This document shows, piece by piece, positions 26,907 to 41,031 of a stretch of 64,000 bases of DNA. The notes under the pieces are model-generated. The model was not told the DNA's origin, did no database searches, and saw nothing but the letters and a program-made list of their open reading frames with translations. Positions within the stretch are counted from its first letter, which is position 1. The number at the start of each line of letters is the position of its first letter. The DNA comes from Enoplosus armatus (taxonomy: Eukaryota; Chordata; Actinopteri; Centrarchiformes; Enoplosidae), in NCBI RefSeq assembly GCF_043641665.1, contig NC_092181.1, forward strand, positions 813,501-877,500, in the 5' to 3' direction. A program made the position numbers and the translations under genes.

Positions 26907-29900
26907 AGGAGGCCCACCGTCTTTGAACATCTGTAAACATTGTGCGTGTGTATGTGTGTTGTATGTGACCTTTTCTTTAACTCTCTCTGTCTTGGTCTCA
27001 TTACCAGGCATCATTTCATACACAGAGTACCTGTTCCTGCTCTGCATCCTTACAAGTGAGTCAATTCAGTCTCTCTACACATCCTCCTTCGCTCCACGTC
27101 ATTTTCTACTTTGTTATTATATCTTTCTCTCGCTTTACTTTTAACAGTATGCTGTGCTTTTGTTTGGGAGAACAAGGTTAGCTAAGGTACATGATATGAA
27201 CTATACTCAGGCCCACCCACAACTTAACAAGGGGCAATTATGACACAAATCTGGTGGTTTTCCCCTTCCCCTTGGGGTAAGACAGAAACTGTGAGAGAGA
27301 AGGAAAAAATACCTCTACTTATAACCTTTAAAAACTTAAATGTAGACAGGAATGTGACGCTTATTCCTCAAAAAAACTGCTGCACTCATTGCCCACTCAT
27401 CAAGTAAAAGTATTTTTCTTATTACTCTCTGCAATTTCCTGCAGTATGTATTAAGATATTTCATCATTACACCTTTGAAATTATTGACTATGTCTGCTCT
27501 TCTTCCCCTCTAAGTCAGGAATTAAAGTATTTGTCTCTTCTGTAAATGATCAGTGTCGATGTTATTCTCCTTTTCTAACTGAATAAAATGAGAATTGCAG
27601 CAACTTTTCCTCTGAGAGAAAGTCACAGGAGTTTTGCATCTAATGCAGCTCAGTGTGTGTACACATCAAATGGGAGGGCAGCCTCATTAATCATGACAAC
27701 ATTAATCAGGAAAGCGTTTGTGTTGTTGCTGTTTGATCAATTTAATCAATGTTAATTTGAAATGCAGATGGAAAGATAAGGAAGAGCAGTGACTTCATAT
27801 CTGACAAGTAAATAGAACAACTGTTATTGATGACTGAAATTCAGTTGGTAAATTTCAAACTAGTCATGTGTTCCTCATACCTGCATGAGTTTCAATAATA
27901 ATACTAAATGAATGTGTATGATATCTTGGATTTTCTTACTCAGATCGAAGGACCAGCATAGGCAACAGTAGAGAGAATTCTTGTTTTATTTTTGGTTCAT
28001 CTGTAGCAAACATGCATCTTGGTATTTTCAAAATGAAGACATGAGTGACCCAAGCTTTATCTGTGGTATAAAAAAATGTTAACTGTAGCTCATAGTCCAT
28101 ATAGATTTATCCACCTGCACCATCTTCCTCCTCTCTAACCTGTATACCACTTCTTCTCATGCTATTTGTGGATTTAAAATTGACTTTAACACACACACAC
28201 GCACACATGCATTCACTCACACACTCACCCTATGTGCTCTCCTCTCTGTTCTCCAGAGCCCCATGCTGGCTTTAAGATTGCTTTCAATATGTTTGATGCA
28301 GACGGCAACCAGATGGTGGACAAGAGGGAGTTCCTGGTGGTGAGTCTCTGATACTGAGAGAAAATCCATCCCGTTATATGTTATTATTAACATTACCTTT
28401 TACTCCCATCCCAAAAGGGCAAGGTTAGGATATTAAAAATATTGACAATGAGTGCAAAGTGACTATCAGTGCTTACAGAGATACCGTATGATGTATAAGA
28501 TTCCGCTTGAAAATGTGACTCCATTATGCGAGAATTCAGGTGAAAAACACATTTTGGGGAACACAGAAGTAGAGAGAGACAACAGAATTGAGATCCCACA
28601 AAACTCAACAGAAATTGACTGGGAATATAGCATCATCATCTCAGGATGAGCACAGGACGATTTTTTAAAATCTGAAAATATGAGGGGCTGTTATTATTGG
28701 GTTTTATATAATATATATAATATATTTGCATGTAAATATATTACCATCCAATAAACCACTGCCACCAAATATGATACCAAATAACATTTTGTTTCAGTTT
28801 AGTTTGTCCCTCTGGCACGCTCACTCTGTTTTCCTGTCTCTTCTTTGACTAGTGGTGTGGTCAGTCACATAGATTTTGTTTAGTACAGTTTAGACTGGAC
28901 GATTACCTTAAATTCCCCACTGCCTTAAGCTGAAGCTGCATTGAAAGCATTTAAAAGCTGATTTTCTTTTTCTTTATTGAAGACAGCTTATTAAACAGCT
29001 GAGCAGCCTAACTGTAATAGCATTTCTTTAGATTAAAAACCTATAAGGGCTACATGTGTCTTTCCCTGTGGGATGGGACTAACAGATTTTCAATTGAAAA
29101 CAAACACTGCTGCAGGCAGGAAGTGATCAGAATCTCTGTGGAGGCTGATGGGAGTCAGGGGTGATGGCTGAGGATCCTGTGGGAGTGGGCAGGTGCGGGT
29201 TTGGCAATAGATTTGATTTTTCAGTTGTCTTGAATTCAGACTTTGCCAAAAATGACAATATTTAATTTAAATAAACCCCAAATGAACCGTTGTGATCACA
29301 ACTCTTAAAATGTTCCTTGAGATATCCCTTTCTAATTTATATTGCAGTGTTTTCTTTGATTAATGGAAAATTGTTTAGTGTATGAAGTATAAAGGCTGCA
29401 TTTGATGATACACAAAGGAATGGCCACCTACCATATTAAGAAAAACTGTAATACTAAGATACTAATACTGATTGCTGTGCTGCTGCAGTTTTCTGCCCGA
29501 TGTGATTCAGCATTGATTTACCTTTTAACATATCTGACCATGAGTCCCTTTGAAAGCCAAACTAGAAAACACCTAATCATGTTATCAAAAGGCCAATGCT
29601 TGAATCACATCATAGACCAGCATGAAAGAGTGAATGACTTTGTGAACTCAGTGAATGTCTGTACAGATGAACATTTAAGCTTCAAACAGAGCTTTGAATC
29701 TGGCTTTGAATTGTCAATGAGATCTTTCTTTCTCTCATTACAGCTTCAGGAGATCTTCCGGAAGAAAAATGAGAAGAGAGGGAGGAAAGGAGACGCTGAG
29801 AAGTCAGCACAGTTGGTAAGAACGTCGGTAACGGAGGAAGAGGGTGTGTTTGCGTGTGAAGAGAGGTACATATGTATGGATGTAAAATTCAGTTATTTCG

Positions 29901-32403
29901 CTAATTACCCTTAGTACAGCCAACAGTGGAATGAGCATGGATTTATGGACATGGACTTCAGTAATGCTGTTATCATCAGTGGGCTAAACTTGAAATACAA
30001 GATTCAAAATGTCCTGGTCTTATTGAGGTTAACATAACAGTAAAAAAGTAAACATTACTGTATTTTACTTCCTTCTTAAAATGGCATTTTAATACATCCA
30101 TGAGTGTAATGTGGCACAACACCTCTCCTGTTACCTCTTTAAGGTTTCTGAAGGGACAAAACAAATGCTGTGCCAAACTGTACATGTGGACGTATTGAAA
30201 ATGACACATCATCATCCAAGTTAATTGTCATCTGTATTTAAGCAGCAGGTATTAAGTGAGCTAAACCCTTCATGTAACCATGTTTGAGTGCATGCCACCT
30301 AATACAAACTGTTTTTGGCAATGTGGTTTCTCTGTTTTTACTGTGACAGTTTTCCCTACTGTGTACTTGTTAAATTGGATACACTCTTAAAATAATTTGG
30401 CCTTTTCAACACTTCTGTGATTGAAGTTTTGGAACAACACAGGTCATTTTGCTTTACTACACTGGTTAAATTATGTGTTTTATGTTTATATCTGCAGGCT
30501 TGATAGCTAAGCATAAAGTGTAAACTTAATAATCTATGAAGCGTGTGTGCAAAATTATAGCCAAATAATAAATTGGCCAGACTGGGAACTGGGAACTCTC
30601 AAATAAAGATATTGTATTTTCTTCAAAAATCCACTATTGGTTGGTCTATAATAAGAATGTTCAATTATTAATAGGTCATTAACGAATGGTTATTGGCCCA
30701 GATGTTTGCCACCTTTTATCTGCAGCTAACAGGTCGCAGAGGTTTCCCTTCTTCATTACTCATTAAGTTGGCAGAGGACACACTGCACTACAACCAAAGA
30801 GACACTTTGATTAAAATGAATGCTGACAACCTGACAAACCCACATTTTACAGTTCATTTGAAATGAAGGAAAGATAAATCTGAATAACAAAATTACAGTT
30901 ACACTTTCACAAAATCATGTCTGGGAAGTGCAGTGTTGTAATGCAAAGTGTGTGTTGTTCTCAAATGTAATCACAGATGTGTTGAAAATGACACATCCCT
31001 GCAGAGTGTATCCACAGCCTTTTTCCTCGCATGTACTAACATGTCTTTTACCTTCTCTCCTCCTCCTCCTCTCTGACTGCATGCTCTGTCCTCCTCTTTC
31101 TCTTCTTCATGTGTCTCTCTCTGTGTGTTAGAGTATGCAGCTCTATGGATATCAGGTTGCCCCCATGAACAGCGTATGTATCCAAAACCATAATGCCTTA
31201 GTCTCCTTTCTGCTCTTCTTTAGACAGTTAAAGAAATGGATGGAGGGATGAACAGAGCAACAGAGAGCTAGGTGTTTCTGTCAGCTGGGTTGCTACAAGA
31301 TACATGGTGTCATTCGAAAAACAAAAGGCAGTATAGTTGACAGTTTTACAAGATAATACCACAATTGGGACTTAAACATGGTGATGAAGGTTAAGCAGTC
31401 ATGGTAGACAGATATTTTACAAACAATATTTTTGTTTTTTAATATCTTCTGAACTTTCTGGCTAATCAAGTAAAATTCACCCTGTTTTCACTAATTTAAT
31501 ATTTGTTTTCCCTCATTCTGGGGACTCTAGTAGGTTTGTTAGGTGTAAATGTCAGTTATATGGGGATGTGAGGACTCTGTTTAATGCCCCTGTCAACCAC
31601 TTTTGTGTCCTGACCTGGTCTTTGAAAAAGCCTTAACCCTGACCCAGTCCACCTGATCCTCTGTTGTCAGTAAAATGTACACAGTAGACTCCTTGAAAGG
31701 ACGGATGGATAGAAAGAATGAGAGGGATCGAGAACGACTTCCTTCAAGACAGGGTGTCCATCTGTCAGGTCAGCTGAGAGATTGATCGAGGGATGATGGC
31801 AGAGGGTGGGATGAATGGAGAGAGGCATGGCAGAAGAGGAGTAATAGATTTAAGGGGTCAGGGGAGATGAACTCTTACAAAAAGAGAGTGATGTGATTTA
31901 GAATGACTTGAGGCACTCTAAAGCTCTAAACACAATCAGACACTGTCCATTTTAGACCGCTTTAGGACATGTGCTGTTTGTTTGGCAGTGTGTGTGTGTG
32001 TGTGTGTGTGTTCCTGTTGGGGGTGTTACTGAGATTTGTTAATTCAAAGAGAGAGCAGGAGATCTTTCTTGAAGGAGGTCTAGACTACAGACAGAGAGTT
32101 GCTTCTATTGTGTGAGCACATTTCACATTTACATGATGAAATTCAATTGACAGAAGGATTTATTCTCTTACATACAATGAAAACTAATTCATGAGATTTG
32201 GACACTATCAATACTCAAATGAGTGTGAAAATGTTAGGTCCTAATTTCCCCTTGAGGTACATTGATTATCACTGTAGAAGTTTGCCCACACTGAGTGGTA
32301 ATGAATATGTTCTAATGGAGATTGAGTAGAGTGCAGTGGATGTGTACTGTCCAGTAACTGTTAGGTTTCCAGCCAGAAGTCTCTATTCAGACTATGAGTT
32401 TTC

Positions 32404-32468
<65 letters not shown>

Positions 32469-35400
32469 TGACACTTCTTGTCCTGTCAGTGTTGTGATTG
32501 ATAGCTGCATTGTCACTGTGAAGTTAAGAGCGGTGCAAGGTCATGTTAAAATGGCTGCTGCTGCATTCTCCCTGGAGAGAAGACACAAGGTGGGTGGTCA
32601 GGAGCTCAGTACCATGGGTTGTCTTTTATAAAGGCAGAATACACTCAAACAGAACCAGCTCTTTTTGGTGGTGTTTGGGACAGCAATATGTTCTGCTGGT
32701 TCACCATCATAGGACTAATAAAGGAAAACGTGTATTTGCCTCAGAGATCAATTAGATATGCTAGATTTCTATTCAGATTTTGCTTGTGTTCGTTGTTGAC
32801 TCAACACAAAGGCAAAGTAACAAATGGCAGTTATTTAAATATAAAGGTCTTACAGCTGATTCCAAAACCACTGTATTTCCATTATTTTGTATTTTGTTTT
32901 GCTTTATCTGTGATGTACTGTACTATATCTCCATTTATAGAGAAAACAAGAGTTTTTGCCTAAGTCTGACCCATCCTCCCTTCCTTCCTGTTTTGTTTGA
33001 AACAGAATGGGTAAGGTTTCCCATATTAGGTAGTTCAGTGAGCACCAAATGCCAGATCAGAATTGTGTTAGTATGAATGTTGTATGTGACACTGTTCATG
33101 AATATGCAGTATTGGTTCTCTAAAACAAGAGTCAACTTCATGAATCTGTTTGTATATATTGAGAATTGATAGTAAATGTTGGAAGCTGAAGTTTACTTCC
33201 TTAAGTGGTTGGAGGTGAACTGACCCTGGCCCTGCTTGACCGCTCCTACAGGTGCTAAAAAAAGACAGTCAGGAGTTTGTGGCGCGGAGTTACTGGGACG
33301 TTCTGAGGCGAAGCGCCAGTCAAGTCCTCTTTTCTGACCTGGCAGAGGTACACAGACCCAACTGTCCTCTGTCCCTACATCCCTCCATTTTTCATCCTTC
33401 ACTCATCCTCATCAGTTCCCTGTAATTAGTGTTGATCCATAGATTCAGAATAATGTAGCTGCATTGAGCTTGGCCAGAATAAGACCAGAAATCTTTGCCT
33501 TCAAAATAAAAGCTTTATTTGACACGTGAGCATGAAGGCCTTAATGTTTGTTTCTGGAGCAATCATGCCTAGCTGCTCAATGCTCATATGGACCAAGAAC
33601 CAAAAATATTTGTCAATATGGGCTTATTGTAAAAAGTTATTATCACCCCAACTCTTTTATTCTGGTTTGGCTTGATAATTTCCATAGACTGACTTGTCAT
33701 CTTTCCCTCTTGCTTTCTTTCCTAAACATTACTTCATATATCATTTAGATGATCTGCCGTACTTCGACCTCACTGTTTTACAAACCAAAGTAGAGTACAG
33801 AAACTACTGTCAATCCATTCCTCTATTGCCTTTCCCCCTGTAAAATTATTTCTGTTTGGATGAGCTAGAAGTCTTCCACCAATTACAATATGTCCATCAA
33901 ATTGATCTCTTCTAAAACAGTGAAAGTTGTAGGAAAATATTTCTTTCTCGGAAAAACTTGAGGCTCCTCCAAATGTTTTGGACTTCTTTCTTGTTCTTGT
34001 TGATTATTATTTCTAATTTGTAGCATATGTACTGTTGTGACAGTGATGATCCAATAATGCTAGTTAGATGATGGATATTATTGTCCATAAATCCAATGTC
34101 CATATTCTAATAACCTGTTCTGTTTCTCAACTGCCCTCTGTCATTTGGTCTCCTCATTAAGCTTTTGTATGTGTATCTGTGCCTTGTTATCTGTGCAGTG
34201 TTGTGGCTAGTGTTGTAGCTTTGGTGTCAAATCATTGTCAGTTTACAGCACATGTTTAATGACAGTGGTAAAATGATAATAAGGCTGAGTGCAGAGCACA
34301 TACAAAAACCCTGATCATTATAGCACCACGCACTTATACTGAAGCACGTAGAATTTATGAGTAATTTTGAGTACAGCAGTCTGTTGCCTCTATACTTTGA
34401 ATTACAGAAGGGTTTTAAGAAAATGTTATCACTTACATCAGCAATTCAAACCAAATGTTGAACTGAACTACATGTGGCTAGCAGGCTATTGATTCCTTCA
34501 AACAACCCTCAAAAGCTTCTACTTCCAAGATTAGACATCTTAAATGTTTTTTATCAAACATTGTGGACAGAAAAACAACCCTAACCCTCAGTCTCGCTGC
34601 AGTCATGCTAGCAGCTATGTGAGGCTGTACCTAGGCATAGCGGTGCTTTGGGCTAAATGCTAATGTTTAGCAGGTATAATGTTTACTATATTCACCATCT
34701 TAGTTTAGTGTGTCAGAATGCTAACATTTGCTAATTAGCACTAAACGCAAAGAATGGCATTAGTTTTGCAGGTATTTGGTCAAAAACCAAATTAGAAAGT
34801 GCTAGATGTAAAGTAAGGGGATCAAAGTTACTATAATTCATCATATGGGGATTTTGATTGTATGTTCCAAATTTCATGGCATTCTATCAAATAATTATCG
34901 AGACATTTCACAACAAACAAAAGTCAACTTCATGGTTGGAGGAAAAATCAGGGATCCCAAAGTCAGTCGCTAGCGAGAATAATAATCTGCTAAAAACAAG
35001 CGGATAAACAGGACAAAAATCAAAAAGGTAAAGATACTGTCCATCTGCAAAATCTCACATTTTGGCATTTTGTGCTTCATAGAAAATTCCCAGTGATTTT
35101 TACCTTTTCATTAGCTTGTTCATGTGCAACACAAACTGTTTTCCTGATATGTCTATCACAAGGTTAAGATGCTGGTAATGATTAGTAACAGCTAACAGTG
35201 CTAGCATGCTAGCTGAGTAATGACAGGCTATGTGCTGTGGTGGCAGCGGAAGCTGAGGTGGAGGTAATGACAGTGGAGAGTAATGGGACTGACCTTGTAT
35301 TTACACCGAGCAGCCTTTCATCTGCCGAAATGTCAGACGGAAAGAACAGACGGATCAGACGGAGGGGGAAGAAAAACAGGGACGTTAAAAGAGCGAGAGA

Positions 35401-38400
35401 TTACAAATATATAAAACAAAAAGTAAGAAATGGGGACACAATAAAAAGTGAAAGAAAACACTGGAATTGTCACAAATCTATAAGATCAGATAAAAAGAAA
35501 GCCTGGGGTGAAGAGGAAAAAAAAGAAAGAGATAAAATCAGAGAGACAACAAACAGGTGAGAGAGGCCCAAAGAAGATGGGACAGGTCAGCGAAAAGAAC
35601 AAATGTTGGTGAACAAAGTGGGTGGGGAGAAAAGAAGTTCGGGAAGCACATTTAGGGGAAAAGAAAGAAGCAGGTTGTATTTAGAGAGAGATGTGTTTAC
35701 TCAACAGATTAGTCACCATTATACCTCTTTGCTTTTGTCTGGAGAAGGAGGGACTGACTGACAGGCTGAGAAGGAGGGAGGGAAGGAAAGAGCAATTCAC
35801 CTCTATGTTTGTCAGGTGAAGGAGGTACTGACGGGTAGTATGAGGAGAAAGGAAAGCAGAGTAATCAGAGCAGGGGCAGGATAAGAGAGAGAGAAGTAAT
35901 AGGAGGGGGAAAGAGACAAGGTGGGAGACGAAGTAAGGAGGGAGGTGCAGGGAGAAAGACAAACAGGTCATGGGAAGGGAAAGGGAGGGTCAGCTGTTTT
36001 TACCCTGGAAGGTGTGACTGACTGACTGTCTGACTGACTTGACTAAAGACCGACTATAAGCTCTTCCTCCGAGGTATTAGTCACAGATAGAGAGGGTGAG
36101 GAAGACCGTTAAGTGTTTACATCAGTAATTACTGTTTTTAACCTTCAGGTTCATGATCAAAGTCTGTTGAAGCTCACACACAAACACACACAGACGGACA
36201 AATAGACACATGCATACACCAGGTGTTTGCTCGTGCCTTGTGGGCGTGGTAACCATTACGTCTTCATGGGGATGTTGAGCTCATGCCTGTGCTGCCACAC
36301 TTCCAGGAATGATAAGATGTTATGATCAAGATTAGACTGATATGGGTTCTAGAAAGGGTTGATATTAATACCAGTATTTTTTATGATTTCTTACATTATA
36401 CATTGGCTTTAAATTCAACCAAAAAGAAACACAAATTCTGTTCACTGACAGAGACTTTTGAGTGAAATTCCACCACAGCACAATGTGGGTTTTTTTGGTC
36501 AGACATCTGATATAAAGATAAGTGATAGTTATGTACGATTATCAAAACAATCATTAACTTTAGTAAGGAAGAAACCTTGACAGCAGTAAGAAAGCTGCAG
36601 TAATCATTTTGTTTTATATTAACAATGGATCAAATTATTATTATTAAGACTTGAACCTGCAGAGAATTATCACTCCACTCTGAAGTTTCCCTCTGCTCTA
36701 CAAAGCGCTTTAGCTCATTGGTTTTGGTTTGATGGCCCCAGCTTTACTGTTTTGGCCTCATCAGCCTAGCTTTCAGCAGGAGCAGGCAGCTGTTTTCAGC
36801 GGAAAAGCTCGGATAAACCCACTGTAGACCACATGTCCAGTACCAAACAGCAGACACAGCCACTAGCTGGTGAACATAGTGGAGCATTTAGCAGCTAAAT
36901 TTGCTAAAGTTGCTGGAGAACAAAATAGAGCTAAAAGGAGAGTGAATATTGGTGGCCGAACTCCAAATGTATGTTAACATGTTCACCATAGCAACTTCAT
37001 GAGGTGATAATATACCAATGTGTTTACAGCTTGTTCTGCAGCCTCCAAATGGCCAGTCAGTTGATACAGCTTTAATAATCATTTTTAGTGGTGACGGGGA
37101 GAAGAGAACAGCTGGTCCATAGCTTGCAGATGAAGATGACCACCTCTGGTTCCATATTTGATTTCATTGATTTTATTCATTTCCCAGGGTGCACGGCATC
37201 TAAATATCAATAACCTCTCTTGCTAGTTTTCTCAGTTCAACTAAAATCTATCACCATTACCAAAGTACCTTCCACTCAGTGCCACACGGACCCATTCAAC
37301 TTAAATCACCTGACCCATTGGATTTACACATTTAAACCTCTTGGGGTCAACTGATAAGTCAGTGATTAGACAATGATCAGACTCATTATGAATTCCTGAA
37401 CCACATCTATTAATTTACAAAAGATGAGCAAATTGATTTTAGTTTATGCTGTCTTAGTTTTAGCATTCCTAACAATACAATAGCAAAACAGCAAAGCAAA
37501 CACTTTTGCAATTGTGAAAAGGATCGGAGGGATATGGTAAAAGGAGGGAAGAGAGGCAGAGGCACACCACCTGGATGCTGTCTAGATGTATGAACAGCTC
37601 GTGTGTCATAAAGACATCAGTAATGCGTCAGTTATAAGATAAAAGAGCAAAAGTATTTTTGTCCTGTTTGTCCGTAATCAGAGGCTTAATGAAAAGACCC
37701 TCAAATAAGTGACACATAGAAATCAAGACAGTGAAATGGTAAGTCTGTAATTGTTTCAGTTTGTCTGTGTTTATATGAAGTCCCTAATCAACGACTGGAA
37801 GACCAGACTGCGAAGTGAATCAGAAACAGACTGAATGTTGGGAGTCACACTAATGTTGGTGGTCCTAAAACAGGGTTTACTTTTAATGTTTTTTTTTCCC
37901 AGACATTTTAATCCTGTGAGTTACCAATCTGCTTCCATTACAGTGAGATCTACAAGGCATTTTGTTAGGAGTTTGGTCAGTGCCTTAATCAACTACATCT
38001 CACTGTAGAGAATATTACTAGTGTGCATTGGTTTCCTTAAGGACCAAAACTTGAAACACACGATCTGATTCGGCTAACTGCTTTGAATGCTTAGCCAGTG
38101 GTGTTTTTAGTTTACCAATAATCTATCCCAGTGGTTCCCAACCTGGGAAAATATGATCGACAAGTTAGGAAAGAAGAACAAAAATGCTTTTCTGCCACAT
38201 AAAATTGTTATTATTTATCATCATGTTTGCTTTTTTTCTTACAAAATAATGGATATTTTTACCTTTTCAGGCCTCTAAATAGAAATATGAAACCACTCAC
38301 TAATGGAGGTTTTAGCATCAGTCACAGGCAGTGACTTTTGATATCAGTTTCACTGTTATGACAGAAAAATGTTCTCCTGATTTTCTTGCAACTTGTCTTT

Positions 38401-40920
38401 GGAACATAACTTGAACTCTAAACAGTATTTACTTTGTTCTCACCCAGATCAATATGCTAAGTTTTCTCTCCGTCATTATCCCTGTGCTTTAGTCATTCTA
38501 TAATTTTTCTAAAATTAATACACATTTTATGTCACAGCACAACAACGAAAACATCTGTCAACGATGTGAATCTATGTAGTTTGCCAGCTTGAACAAACAT
38601 ATCTTTTATTCCTTATATAAACCTGTGTTATCTTTTTTGACATTTTCTTCTTGTCCCACATCGGATTTTAGGATTTTACTCTTGAGGTAGAACCACGAAT
38701 GGCATCGTGGTGGTGATGATGATGATGATGGAAATGGCCTAAATGCTCTTCCTCCTATAAAGGACATGAGATTCCACCCAATCTGATGTCTGCATACTCA
38801 GCATGGCCATGGATTGGACAGAGGGGTTGGCTGGGTGGGGCATGGCAGGGAGAGAGAACATCCTCTCTTTCTGCCCTAACGCTGGCTGAGTCCTTTCTGG
38901 AACTGCTTGAAAGCACAGTCACCTTTTTCTGAGATAGATATGTTAACAAGCATAAGCATACGCAAACAGTGAACCCATATCCCCTTGTTTTTGTAAGGAT
39001 TAAGAAAATGTTAACCAACAGATTAGAGCAAACAAAACAAACATCCGTAAACATCAGTAAACACACACTTGGCAAACTGTGGAGGGAAGACAGAGGGGCT
39101 AAGATTGAAGAATATGTAAACGGAATAAAAATGTAAAAAGGAATAAACAGCGCAGAGTTGCAAATATGACACTGTTGATTCTGTTGAAAAAGGTGGAATC
39201 AGCTCACATTCTCTGCATTTGTGCTCATGTGTTTGTGGTTTGAGGTTCTGTTCGGGTGTGTCAATGTGGCATTAGCAGAGACATGCATGGGATGTGGTGG
39301 CTTTAATGTGTCTGTGTATGTTTGGCAGCTTAGTGTTGTGTGTTTGTCTGTCTCGCCCTCAGTTGTTCTTGCACACGTCTTCTTTCCCTCCTCTCTCTTT
39401 CTCTCTCTTTCCTCTGTTTCTCTCTGTCAACTGTACTCTCCCTCTTCAACACTTTGTCTTCCTTCTTCCTACTTTCTTGCTGAGCCACCCTCCCATCCCT
39501 GGTTCAATGAATACTTGCACGACTGTTTTTCACTGTGTCTCTGTGTCGTTGTGTGTGCTGCTACCTGAGCACTTCTTGTGTCTTCACCAGACCAGCACTG
39601 GTCTGTCTTTCATTCTGCTACAGCAACACTCCTCGCCAGTCTAGGCAGCATGGGAAAAGAATAGCTCCATACCTCTCATTTTATTTCCTTACTTAGTTGA
39701 TGATAATAAGGATGATCTTGAAAGAAACCTTTCTGTCCATTTTTCCTCATTACCCCATTTTACCTGTCTACACTTTATCTCACTGAAAGCTTCCACTGAA
39801 ATGTTTCTACCATGTTTAATTGTGCCATCATGGCGGCAATGTACTGATCCCGCCTGTTATTTATATTGATACTTTTCCCATTTCAGAGGTTTAACTGAAA
39901 CGTTATTGCTGCCTAGACTGGTACGTCTGACGTCATGATGGCCGCTGATTGTTTGTCTGAGCTGATTTGTTTGATTGACAGTTTGATGTTGCTCAGCTGG
40001 TGCACGTTCTGCACACGTGCAACGGACACCTGCTTCCTGCTAGCCATGTTGGATTGATGATGGACTCGTCCCACCCACTGCTTCTCCTCCAACCACAATG
40101 CTTGATGTTTATTGATTAGTCACTCATTGATCCTCTCTCTTATTCCTCCCTCTCTGATGATTCATAGCGAGCAGATGAGAGCATCACCATCGACACCACA
40201 CTATTAGTCCATTTCTTTGGGAAGAAAGGGAAGGCAGAGCTTACATTTGATGACTTCTACAGGTACTACAACATATACAGTGGAAAGCATCAAATGTGTG
40301 CTAATGCTATAAACAATATTAACCAAATCACAAAATAGAAACATGCTACTTTTGATAAATCTTGGAGTAAAATCTCTTTCTTCTTCTCTCCTGTCCTTGC
40401 TGTTTTTCAGGTTTATGGATAACCTTCAAACAGAGGTGTTGGAAATAGAGTTTCTGACCTACTCTAAAGGGATGACCACCATCAGTGAAGAAGACTTTGC
40501 CAAAATCCTGCTGCGCTTCACCAACGTGGAGAACATCAGCGCCTACCTGGAGAATGTCCGCCAGTGTATACCTGACGAGAAGGTACAGTACATCCAGGCA
40601 CACAGTTCTTTATTAGGAGAGGAATACACGGACAAATCAACAGCTGTGAACATACTCTCAACTGGTAATCTCTCTAAAAATGGAATAAAAATGAAAATGT
40701 GATATTACAGAATGCTGTACATATTTACAATACAGTTCTGACCAGGGTTTTATCTTTAGATAACACCAGATATCCATTCACAGATCTGTTTCATTTATTA
40801 TTCCTGCTGTCTGGGTGTTCCCACCTTCCAGCCATGTAGAGCATCCGTGATTTCCCACCACTATCTCTGCCTGAGGCTGTTGTGGCTCTCCACACTTCAG
40901 CGCTCCACTGCTCCACTTGA

Positions 40921-40959
<39 letters not shown>

Positions 40960-40978
40960 CTCCAGCTACATGTGAATG

Positions 40979-41031
<53 letters not shown>

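Larger units (their letters stand above)
24279..27007. other. micu3: micu3 intron 4
   Basis: Non-coding. It contains a purine-rich stretch near 25,020-25,280, TG tracts at 25,524 and 26,869, and a short perfect hairpin at 25,562-25,580. Open frames here run through low-complexity sequence. Confidence 0.8.
31174..33251. other. micu3: micu3 intron 8
   Basis: Non-coding, with a (TG)n tract at 31,988 and a compound (TC)n(CA)n tract at 32,407. Confidence 0.8.
33348..40167. other. micu3: micu3 intron 9 (6.8 kb)
   Basis: The largest intron of the gene. It contains a dispersed repeat at 34,580-34,940, purine-rich low-complexity sequence at 35.2-36.0 kb, a GAT repeat near 38,710 and pyrimidine-rich sequence near 39.35-39.5 kb. 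No nested gene is supported. Confidence 0.75.

Noticed and set aside
29402..29914. 170-codon plus-strand frame
   Set aside because: Only its 29,744-29,815 portion is real (micu3 exon 7, in the same frame); the rest is intron.
35237..35560. 107-codon Lys/Arg-rich frame in micu3 intron 9
   Set aside because: Produced by purine-rich low-complexity sequence; no domain or splice evidence.
39221..39644. Overlapping 115- and 116-codon frames in micu3 intron 9
   Set aside because: Pyrimidine-rich sequence giving Leu/Ser/Phe/Cys-rich peptides in two frames at once, so not coding.
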